Shown in pieces: positions 54,751 to 64,000 of a DNA stretch of 64,000 nucleotides. The translations under genes were made by a program, and so were the position numbers. Origin of the DNA: Limnoperna fortunei (Eukaryota > Mollusca > Bivalvia > Mytilida > Modiolidae); NCBI GenBank assembly GCA_944474755.1, contig OX104117.1:69865522-69929521 (forward strand). The letters run 5' to 3'. The notes beneath the pieces were generated by a model. It did not search any database. It saw only the letters and a list, made by a program, of their open reading frames with translations, and was not told the DNA's origin. Within the stretch, counting starts at the first letter, position 1, and the number at the start of each line of letters is the position of its first letter.

Positions 54751-55491
54751 GTAGGTGAATATTTTATGTTTATTTTTATAATACTTTATTTTCTTATCAA
54801 ACACATAACAAACAATAAATTGACGACTTTCTAATTTAGAAAACGCCACCAAGTGTCCACTTCCTAAAACACTGCATCTACCATGTCTACTGCCGGTCAG
54901 AGAGTAGTTCTCGCCATAAAAAAAGACAAAAGCAATTCCCGCCATTTTTGTGACTGTGTCGTTATTTTTCCATGTAATTCAATGGAAACGGCTTCATTTA
55001 ATAGATTTCACTGTCTTCCATCCAAAACAAATTACGCTGGTCACTTCTAAAAAAGCCAATTTTCACACAGTCAAATATCGGGTGGCAAGAATTACTTGCA
55101 GGCGAGAACTACTCCGTGACCAGTACAGCCACGGGTGACGGCACATGTAACCTCAGTTTGTCCTGTTGAAAACTTTAAAATAAACAATTGTCGTTGCTAA
55201 ATTTCACGCTTTAGGGTAATGACAGCTGTCAATATTGAGTGAGGATGTTATTAAAACCCCTGCTGTTATCCCCCTTTACCTGATGTTAATCTGAGGTAGT
55301 TCCATTAATAAAACCTCTCATTTCATGTTTATTTTCAACATTTTTAGCTCACCTGACCCTAGCTGTTTTATTGCTTGATTATATTTGGGTTTTTTTAAAT
55401 ATTTAAATACGCTATTTATTGTACATTTGCATAAAATTTTGCATTCAATTTGGTATGTGTTGACTCTACTTTCAATTTTTTTTTGCTCCAG

Positions 55492-55573
55492 ATGAGATCA
55501 TACAACAAGTGTTGAAGACTGAAGAGTTAGGTGTACTAGAACTTGCTTGTTTGCAGTGCTCAGTTTGAGACAA
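55492..55573 (+). other. Candidate 5' UTR exon, copy 2 (donor lost)
   Basis: The acceptor is kept (TTTGCTCCAG), but the donor reads GAAGGT where the others have GT. A SINE was inserted 54 bp downstream. Confidence 0.4.
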
Positions 55574-55626
55574 GAAGGTGTATATTCTTTGTGTTTATTT
55601 TTATACTTTATTTTTATATTAAACAC

Positions 55627-55891
55627 TGGGCCTCGGTGGCCGAGTGGTCAAGGTAGTTCATTTACTATTGATCACGTGGTCTGTCAACACTGAGATTGCG
55701 GGTTCGATTCTCACTGCAGGCAGGGTGTACTCGACTCCAATCTTAATTGACAAGGATTGCCAGTTTTCCTACCGCAGGTTGGGGGTTCTCTCCGGGTACT
55801 CCGGCTTCCTCCCCCCAAAAAAACTGGACTCCATGACATAGCTGAAATATTGCTGTAAGTGGCGTTAAAACACCATTCAAACAAAACAAAC
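55627..55891 (+). repeat. SINE, full length, with target duplication
   Basis: The plus strand has head GGGCCTCGGTGGCCGAGTGG (A-box TGGCCGAGTGG), B-box GGTTCGATTCT, core GGATTGCCAGTTTTCCTACC and on, GGCGTTAAAACACCATTC and tail CAAACAAAACAAAC. It is flanked by ATATTAAACAC and ATATCAAACAC. It is the least diverged copy and serves as reference for the family. Confidence 0.95.
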
Positions 55892-55995
55892 ATATCAAAC
55901 ACATAACAAACAATAAATTGACGACTTTCCTTTTAAAAAATGCCACCAAGTGTCCACTTCCGATACAAACTCTACTTTCAATTTTTTTTCTCCAG

Positions 55996-56074
55996 ATCAT
56001 ACATCTCAAGTGTTGAAGACTGAAGAGCGAGGTGTACTAGAACTTGCTTGTTTGCAGTACTCAGCTTAAGACAA
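55996..56074 (+). other. Candidate 5' UTR exon, copy 3
   Basis: TTTTCTCCAG acceptor and ACAA|GTATGT donor, 79 bp. It has the best donor of the three and lies nearest to the coding exon. Confidence 0.42.
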
Positions 56075-56290
56075 GTATGTGAATATTTTATCTGTTTATT
56101 CTTATAATACTTTATTTTCTGATCAAACACATAACAAACATTAAATGACGACTATCTTATTTAAAACACGCCACTAAGTGTCCACTTCAGATACTAAAAC
56201 ACTTCATCTACCATGTCTACAGCCACATGTAGCCGCAGTTTGTCCTGTTGAAAACTTTAAAATAAGCAATTGTCATTGATAAATTGCATT

Positions 56291-56870
56291 TGGAATAACA
56301 TTAGAAACTTTTGACATTCCTAATTTTCTTTAAAGCTTTAAAAAGCATAGAGCAATAAGAATTTCGAGCTATATTCAAAAAACAGGTATAAATTTGAGGT
56401 TTTCTCCTTGTTGATGCTGTATCAAATTACTCCTAATCTGCCATATTTTGTGCAATGTTTACTTGCAAAATGTTGTTTAGTTTAAAGACTAATTTTTAAA
56501 AAGACCAAAATGTAGCCCACTAGCAAAATAAAAAGCACTGCAAAAACATGGTAAATGTAGAGGAAATTAATATACTTTTTTCAGTACTAATTGGTGTTTT
56601 GTGTAGAGTGGGGCATTTCAGTAGGATCAGCTTAAAGTAACTTTTTAATAATATTGTTCACAAGAATGTTAAAAAGTTACTTAAGCCATGACAAATTACT
56701 ACAGTTACTTGTATGTATGTATGTATAAATCTGTGCATGTACCACTATCTAATGTGTCATAAATCATTAAGTAATTACAAAGTAATAAAACATGTACTCT
56801 ATTTGTACATATACATGTATGTTAGAAAGTAGACAAAAAATCATTGACAGCTATTTTTTTAATATTGCAG
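56291..56870. other. Presumed intron before the zinc-ribbon exon
   Basis: AT-rich, with a short GTAT run near 56710. Confidence 0.4.
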
Positions 56871-56940
56871 ATGTTTTGTACGGAGTGTGGTGGCTCTCTG
56901 CCAGCTGAAGCAAAATTTTGTTGTTTTTGTGGAAAACCAG
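56871..56940 (+). CDS. First coding exon of a zinc-ribbon protein
   Basis: The exon starts exactly at ATG after a TTTTTAATATTGCAG acceptor and ends AACCAG|GTATTT, 23 codons plus one base. The product MFCTECGGSLPAEAKFCCFC, then GKPG, has two CX2C pairs 12 residues apart, the zinc-ribbon found at the N-terminus of many eukaryotic proteins (DZANK and related). It is conserved-looking and has perfect splice sites. The rest of the gene must lie downstream, probably outside the window or in exons I could not recognise. A possible short continuation after CTCACTGCAG at 57177 ends after about 9 codons and could be an alternative 3' exon. Confidence 0.72.
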
Positions 56941-59900
56941 GTATTTTCATGAATTAATTTAATTTTTACTTTGTATTAGTTTGCTGTGCTTTTATGAGTA
57001 TGCTTTTATCATAGTGCTTTGCATCCATTGTCGCCTTATAATTTGAATTTGTTTTTTTAACCACTAGGCCAATTGAAAATGAACTTGGTCATAATTTCAA
57101 TTATATGTAATGGATATTAACAAGTTGAATGTTTTTACTCATAGTACATGTACATTAAAAATGGCTCTCACTGCAGGAGAAAATGTTCAAATGCCAAACT
57201 GCTGAGATGATTGAGGCCATTAAACTATGTTTTAATGTTTATTGGATTGTCATCTACACAAGTTAATATTTTTATTGCAAGTTAAAAATTAAAAAGAGAC
57301 ATTAGTGCAGTATTTAGTTTAACATGTAACCCTATGGGAGAATGTGTTGGGTATTATGTGATGCCCTTTGTTTGTCCCTCTGTCTGAGCCCCAGTGGTAT
57401 CCTACAAATACAACCTTTGGTTCATTAAATAAAATAATTGTTATAAGAATAAATACGCTTCTTACCTTACACTTTGTAAAAATTGAAATGGTTGTTTATT
57501 GATATCGACAGGCTTAAAAAATTATATTGTTTGGTTCTAAGGGTGAAAATATGTTGTGCAACATGGCAGGTGTCATTTAATGTCCCATTAATAAGATGCC
57601 TTATTTATTTCATTTATTAATTAGGTGAGGATACATAATTTAGTCCAGAATCTGTTTATATAATTAGCAATATTATCAAAAGGATTGTTTCAATGCACAG
57701 TGATAAATCTTCATAAAAATTTGCTGGGGGGGGGGCACCTAAGATAACCAGTGGGTCCAAGGCAGCACTGATAGCCACCCAGGGGGGTTGGGAATAGTAA
57801 AGCTCCTCAGAAGAGTTTTGGGCTTTTGACATTGTAATTTGACCGCAAACTTTTGACTTTCAATGTTTGACAATACCTCAAAATTTTTTTTAAAAAGTAC
57901 CAGCTTAAATTTGCAGGAGAGAACAAATTGTACAGGTCCAAAACATTTATATTTAAATCATCCTTTATTAGACAGACAAATATCTTTATAAATTATCAGC
58001 AGCTTATATTTATCAAGACAATATAAAATAATATATTTTTTAAAGAACTTTGTGTTTTTATAAAATGGTTATGGTATTTCAGTAACATCCGTTATACTTT
58101 ACTTCTAAGTTCTATATAATTTGTGACTGCTTGTAATTAGATGTATCCATTAACTGGTGTGCAATCTGTTTTGAAAAAAAATGAATTAAATACAGTACAC
58201 ATGAATACCTGTGACACTTTATAAAGTCCAGATCAAGTAATGAAATGTAAGAACAGGTTCAGGGTTGTAACTGGTCAGTTGGGCCAATGGATCTGACTTA
58301 AGTACCAGTGCTACAGTATATTGTATCCATTGTGGACCATTTGACCAGTGCTGACAAGGGTGGAAAAATGTGTTAGTCCGACGCCCAGGGCAGTGCAATT
58401 GTATCTACATGCACATTTGCCTTTAATTTTGTAATATTAGCATAACAACATCGAGAGATTACTTCCTGGTTTAGTCTATTTATGATATCGGAAATAAATA
58501 AATGAATATTCTTATTAGATTCCGAATCATTTTGACGTTTGAACTTAAGCGGTTATTGGGTTTCGATTCAAGATAACCGACGCAGTAAAGATATAAATTG
58601 AGTTATGCATTGAACTACGAATCGCCTTTATTGTCATACAAATTCCCCGTTTCAATAGACCAGAAATGTTTGATGGAAATTTTTTGGGGGAAGTACTGAC
58701 GGACAATTATTACTACGTGAATGAAATCATGAACCTATAAATTAACACTAGTCCCAGATGAAACGAGTTTGAAATTATTCATTTATACATGTGTGCCTCC
58801 TTTTATTTACGTGTTTTTGATATTAACAGATTTACCATGCATACAGTTAACCTAAAATTGATAATGTACATACAACTACATGTACTTTGCTGTACATGTA
58901 CATGTATTCCAGAAAGTTTATTGATATTATGTATTGAAACCCACTGCCTAAGATATAGAAATGAAGTTTTTCTGCGAGCACCAAAGCAGTTATACAATAA
59001 ATGTAAACAAATTGAATATTAGAAATTTTTTAATAAAATGTTTATAGTTTAAAATTTACTGAATAAGCAAAGTATACTTTACAATTAGAGCCAAAACCCT
59101 CTATCTATGTGTGTACTACGACGGACGCCCAAGAACAATAATACATTTAATTTAATATCAACATGAATATAAAATGATTGTTAATTTGTATTTAGAAATT
59201 AATTAAAATTTCGTCTCTTCTTCTTTTTTATCCTCCATAAAAGCCCGCTAAAATCCAGCGTGTTAATATGCATTTAATTTGCGCTGTACTTCAAATAAAA
59301 AATATTTAACATTTTTGTACAAGTTGTTTGATATAAAATTTTACAAACTGCAGCCCATCTCTATAGTTCTTTATACTTAAATTGCACTATGAAATAATTT
59401 TATAAACAAACAGACGGTAAAATCTAATAATAATAGTACACAATTTGAAAGGTGAATAACCACCCTGTTCCGAGCCCCTGTCCAATTTACTACCCTGTTC
59501 CGAACCCCCGTCTAATTGGTTTTTAACCAATCAAGAAGCAGAATTACGAGAGGTGAAGTGTCATGAGGTCAAAGGGGAAAAAGTGAATATAATACCGACT
59601 GCGTCGGAAAAAAGGTAAACTCTGATCGCAATTAAGTACTAGTGTGCCGACACGTATTGCAGGACAGAATCATGCATCATACCTATTCATTTTGATGCTT
59701 AAAAGAAGGTTATACAGCAGTATTTTAATCAATATTTAGTGTATATTCTTTCCTCTGGCCTCTAAGTAATTATTTAGAATGGGTAGGCATCATATGTTTT
59801 CTACTTTTCAGTGACTTGGCATGTAAAAAGAACTGAAAAGATGCCAATGAGTCTTTATGCATAGAAATTTTATGGCAGTTTTAAGAAAACAAGTCATATT

Positions 59901-61740
59901 TCTACCTTGTGCTATTCATAGTTTAATTATAGTTTAAGCTATAGAAAAAAACCTCTGCTTCTCAAACTGAATTCAAATGCGGTATATTTCTACTTAATAT
60001 TAAGGTACATACTTATTACAGCTAAGAAAAGAATTTTTAGTTTGTTTTTTTTCTAAAGAAAAAAATGTTGATTTTTATATTTTTATAGCTTGCTGTTATA
60101 GCAATAGAATTGACTGTTTTCACCCCCCCCCCCCACACACACACACACTCAAAACGAACTCTCAACTGATAAAATGTTGCTTATATCAGATGTATTTCTG
60201 CTTTAATATTTGGTAACTATTTCACATAAAAAGATGATAAATTGACTGTTGTGCCAAAGCTGAAGAGCAGAAGAAAAAAAAATAACTTAACTGTCATCAT
60301 CAGTTAATAATGGCTAAAACAAGGATTCATCACATTTTTGGAAACAGCATTTTAATTTTTATAGCAATATATTTAAACTGCATGCCACTTTTATTTACAC
60401 AATCATTAAAGAGCATACAAAAATATAGTGCCAATCTGGAATTGTTTGCTTTGCTTAAAGGGGTCATTATCCTATTTGAGGAATGAATTTCAAGTGCATT
60501 TAAAAAAAATAGTCCCAAATTTCTATTTTTTTTCTGCTTTTGCCTATAACTGCTATTGCTTAAGAGTTGGATATTTGAGAGGTATGGCATTACTGTAGAA
60601 CAAAAAATTCTTAGAATAATTGTTTTCCAGTCAATGTATTTACAGTGGCAGCACTTGTTAAATTATGTAGAAGTGTGTAATGTGGTACAATGTGACCACA
60701 ACATTGAAATGAAAGTAGAAAAACCATTCTTAAACTTTAAGATAAAATTCCCACACAAAGTTCATGGACACTTATACTTTTTTCTCCATTTTTATGAAAT
60801 TTAGTATTATATGTGTAATGCCCCATATATAAAAAATAACAAAGGTGACAAAAAAAGGCCAACTGATGGTCAGACGAAAACAACAATCGGGCCGCATGAA
60901 ATTTATTTGCTAGTCATTTGGTCAAAATATATATAGATTGCTGGTCCAATTCAATGGCAATTTTAACATATGGGTCCAGCAGACCTGCATATTTCATGAA
61001 GACTATAAATGTGACGTATCACATTTTTTTTTAATTACAAAAAAAAATTGTGAATGGCATCCTTCATCCCTTTAAAATATATATATAACAAACAATACTA
61101 ATCTATCAATAATTGAAATTAAATTTTTACTTGTTCCTTCACCTTGCCCGCCCCTTCCCTTACTTTTGTCAGCTTTTCCTTAACAGGCTGTCAGGTACAA
61201 AGTACATCTATATATATTATATAGACTATATATATACAAACGTCCAAGTATTGGGACAACAATATAATATATCTATCCAGCTGATTTCTGAAGGATCAGA
61301 AATACAGGGTTAATATAGAATATTTATATATATATATGTCTACAAATTAAGCCCAACACTGTTAGAATTAGATTTTTATACTTTCAAATTTTATGCTCAG
61401 TCTTTTGTAATATTTTAGTAACTGCAGCAGACACAATATTGCTACCTTTCTTAACAAAGAGTGTCAAAATCAGCTAAATAATAAAAATAGCAACATGCAT
61501 GTACAGTTTTACCCACAGATATTGAATTCTTTTTTAACAACAAAACAAAACAATTTTGAACATTTCTTGTTCTTAAAATACATAAAATAAATATTACAAA
61601 AAATACTGTAGAAATTGTATTCATTTAAATACACCGCTAGTTTCCTGGAAATCCTTACAAGGACCCTATATCTACCTGTTAACCTTTTTCAGGGAAAAAC
61701 AAAGCCCTTATTGGTATTTTTAAAATAACTTTCACACAAT
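56941..61740. other. Presumed intron of the zinc-ribbon gene, no exon recognised
   Basis: About 4.8 kb of AT-rich sequence with homopolymers (poly-G 57726-57735, poly-C 60123-60133 followed by a CA run), a TA-rich patch near 61200-61340, and a duplicated 30-bp phrase at 59459-59520. ORFs such as 58789-59022 and 60556-60804 lack support. Confidence 0.45.
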
Positions 61741-61741
61741 A

Positions 61742-61830
61742 TAACAAAATTCAAATTCAAATTCTTTATTGACACAAAATCTAAAATAAATGAATTATTA
61801 CTAACATAAACAAAAACATAAAGAGATCAA
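61742..61830 (-). repeat. Possible LINE 3' end
   Basis: The minus strand reads GTGTCAATAAAGAATTTGAA with a second TTTGAAT unit, a polyadenylation signal followed by a short-repeat tail as in CR1-like LINEs. No coding part is attached. Confidence 0.35.
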
Positions 61831-61888
61831 CATACAATAACAATGTTTTCCCACATTATAACATGTGCATTACATGTATTAGTTTGAG

Positions 61889-61951
61889 AATCCTCTGCTA
61901 TCCAACACTTTTTTTGCATGGAAAAAAACATTGGACAGCAGAGGATTATCA
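61889..61951. repeat. Hairpin
   Basis: AATCCTCTGCTATCCAA pairs with TTGGACAGCAGAGGATT with one mismatch, around a T-run/A-run loop. Confidence 0.75.
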
Positions 61952-62379
61952 GCCTACACATGTTTATTTGACTGAAAAATGTGCTGGGTATATAGGCTAC
62001 TGGGAGGGTTACCTATGCTTAACCAAAATATTAAAGCTATCTGCAAATGACAGGGAGGTTTTTAGGTTATTATAAGGAAAACCTGACTACAAGTATAAGT
62101 GGAGGTTTTGGAAGAGAGAAGGTGGACTGAACATAGGAAGCTCCTACCTGTATGATAAAGAGGCAGCCACCTTCTTTTTTACCTTAAGTTCATTATAATT
62201 GACACATTTCCAGTTTTACATGATTTTTCTCCCTTTATACTTCCGGTTAAAAAAAAATATTGATATCATCACTCAAAGACTATTATATCGAAATAAAGAT
62301 TTTGCATATTTTTTGTATTGTTTGTCCATGCCAATTAAATTATAATCTATGTAACCTCATTAGTAGGAAAATAGCAAAG

Positions 62380-63440
62380 AAAACTGACAGAACAACTTTA
62401 GAGCCAAAAGCCAAGGGACAGTTACAAATATGATTTTTAATAAAGCAGGAAGAAAATTATCAAAAGATATTTTTAAGCTAGGAGTGGACGTGATTGAATA
62501 TTGTGACGAATATAAATATTTGGGAATCATTTTTAAACCATCTGGAGTCTTTACAAATGGCATTAACCATCTATGTAAAAAGGCAACAAAAGCTATGTTC
62601 TGTATTAGAAAACTCTTATCATCAGACCATTCTAATATTGTCCCTAATTTAAAACTGTTTGATGCTTGCATTACTTACTTTATTGTAGTGAGATATGGTC
62701 ATTAAATGATGTCAATAATAAACATGAACTAGAATCTAAATATCTATCAATGCCAATAGTTAAAACTCAAATTAAATTAGCGAAATCACTTCTAGGAGTA
62801 AATAGAGCTGCATTGAATTTGGCTGTACTTGCAGAACTTGGAATGTACCCAATATCTATTTTAGCATTGAAATCAGTTGCTGAATATTGGTTACATATTA
62901 TTAAATCAGAAAATTTACTAGTACATGATGCCTACAAATCTAATCTTAATCTTCAAGATAACTTTGCCTCAAAGGGTTAAGATATTACCGGGTATCAAAA
63001 AAACTTAATTTTGATCATGTTTGGGATAACCAATGTACTTTTTCACAACCCAAATTGCTTGTAACTTTTACAAACAAGTTAAAAGAAAATTATTTAAAAT
63101 ATTGGAAGAACACTATTTTTGAAAAATGAAAGAAAACTATGAAATTGATACATATTTGAAATTAGATATAGACAGAGATATAGTTAAAACATTTACAAAA
63201 ATTTAAATAAGCAATAGTAAACTTGCAATAGAAGTTGGGCGACACACTAAAACCCCACTAGCAAAGGGAATGTCCATTATGTAAATTAGGAGTAGAAGAT
63301 GAGTTTCATTTTTTAATTAGTTGTTCTTCACTCAATAATATTAGAGAAAAACTTTCTACAGATATTTGTGATATTTTTCCCGCCTTTGTTAATTTTGACT
63401 CAGATGTTAAATTTAACTTTTTATTCAATTATTACTATTA
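62380..63440 (+). pseudogene. LINE reverse transcriptase C-terminal fragment
   Basis: 62430-62705 reads MIFNKAGRKLSKD, YCDEYKYLGIIF and KKATKAMFCIRKLL, then in the next frame YCSEIWSLNDVNNKHELESK and GVNRAALNLAVLAELG (62666-62980). After a damaged stretch, 63264-63440 gives ECPLCKLGVEDEFHF and LISC, a C-terminal CCHC cluster. This is the thumb and C-terminal part of an APE-type LINE. The catalytic RT core is absent, so the copy is 5'-truncated. Confidence 0.82.
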
Positions 63441-64000
63441 AACTGAAGACGGCAGGCAACTGCCGAAACTAGTCGAACAAAATAAACATAGACTGTTGCA
63501 TCCTATGAAGTGTTGTTGTCAATTCTTTAATAGTTTTACTTGTGACAACCCTGCATACTTACAGGTATCCACTTCTAAGGAGCGTCAACTAAAAATCAAC
63601 TTACACAGTCTTGGTTCACCTCTTCCTCTTTATTTTTATTCAATTGTAAAGACTATGATATTGTAAGTTATTGTCATAGGTGTTAATCAAATGTATAATT
63701 AGAGATTTGAGTTACCTAATAATTGTGATTAGTGTATTGTAGTTGTCTAACTCACATCATTATTTATTAATATTAATGTGAAGTATTCACGCATTTATTC
63801 TGTGCTACCTCCTCCAATAATGCTGTGCCACCTCCTCCAATATATAATCAATATATTATATAATATATACTTAATTCCCTACTTGCGGTAAACAAGATTT
63901 ATCTCCCATTTGCAGAGTTATCTGTTCTTTAGAGCAGGTACTTTATAGTACCTACTGTGGGTACAAAGTAGTTTTTATACAATATTTTTTTATTCACATA
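63441..64000. other. 3' end of the LINE fragment and flanking sequence
   Basis: A GACGGCAGGCAACTGCCG hairpin lies at 63449-63466, followed by CAAAATAAACATAGACTG. Beyond that is AT-rich sequence without a gene. Confidence 0.5.

Larger units (their letters stand above)
54590..56290 (+). repeat. Triplicated unit containing a 5' exon-like segment
   Basis: The sequence from AAATACGCTATTTGTTG through the exon-like part (TGTTGAAGACTGAAGAG, ACTTGCTTGTTTGCAGTGCT) to CACATAACAAACAATAAATT and TTTGTCCTGTTGAAAACTTT occurs three times in part or whole. Starts of the exon-like part are near 54673, 55492 and 55996. Confidence 0.85.

Noticed and set aside
55627..55720. Possible tRNA gene (A and B boxes)
   Set aside because: The boxes belong to the head of a SINE with core and tail. 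No complete cloverleaf is expected to be functional.
57177..57205. Second exon of the zinc-ribbon gene
   Set aside because: An acceptor-like CTCACTGCAG in the right phase exists, but the frame ends after about 9 codons. Kept only as a remark on the first exon.

Overview
The window is eukaryotic nuclear DNA. It is AT-rich, its genes are small exons with GT..AG introns, and it is packed with transposons. The repeats (tRNA-derived SINEs ending in CAAA repeats, CR1/Jockey and L1-like LINEs, a Ty3/gypsy element, many MITEs) and a SUEL-type lectin receptor point to a lophotrochozoan, most likely a bivalve mollusc. I cannot name the species. No bacterial-type operon, CRISPR array, rRNA or functional tRNA gene is visible.

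Host genes. Two related single-pass receptor genes lie head-to-tail on the minus strand. Gene B (34974 down to 18332) can be spliced by eye into seven exons: signal peptide, SUEL lectin domain, three small Thr/Ser-rich stalk exons, transmembrane exon and tyrosine-rich tail. These exons total 1320 nt, keep one frame throughout, and give 439 codons plus a stop. Gene A (16354 down past the left edge) has the same plan, but its SUEL-like exon has lost the diagnostic lectin motifs. Both tails carry many YxxL/I/V motifs, which suggests signalling through SH2-domain proteins. A segmental duplication (about 34.07-36.33 kb and 42.41-45.05 kb) copied the gene B promoter and first exon; that second copy is broken. 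On the plus strand, a zinc-ribbon coding exon (56871-56940) begins another gene, preceded by a triplicated 5' exon-like unit at 54.6-56.1 kb.

Mobile elements. A complete but decayed Ty3/gypsy-like LTR element (23532-30933) sits in a gene B intron. Besides gag and pol remains it carries a helix-hairpin-helix segment before gag and, between integrase and the 3' LTR, a recognisable TatD-type metal-dependent hydrolase domain. This is the most unusual object in the window. Other elements are a CR1-like LINE with a 2A-like motif and a PHD finger (8.70-12.37 kb, minus), a 5'-truncated L1-like LINE with a 636-codon ORF and a perfect 13-bp target duplication (39247-41416, minus), a decayed CR1/Jockey LINE (47.77-51.27 kb, plus), and LINE fragments at 46.0-47.0 and 62.4-63.4 kb. 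At least ten SINE copies, several with clear target duplications, and about ten inverted-repeat elements make up much of the rest.

Satellite region. At 51.49-53.48 kb lies a tandem array of 14 units of 146 bp (two are 133 bp) with a 717-bp higher-order period. It is followed by a CCG microsatellite and a nested hairpin, an architecture that recalls the pearl/Helentron-type non-autonomous elements known from bivalves. Next to it (53.89-54.36 kb) is a cluster of CTCCGGAG and CTTCGGCCGAAG palindromes.

Exon calls come from reading splice signals, phases and protein motifs by eye, with no transcript data. Transposon ends are firm only where target duplications are stated.
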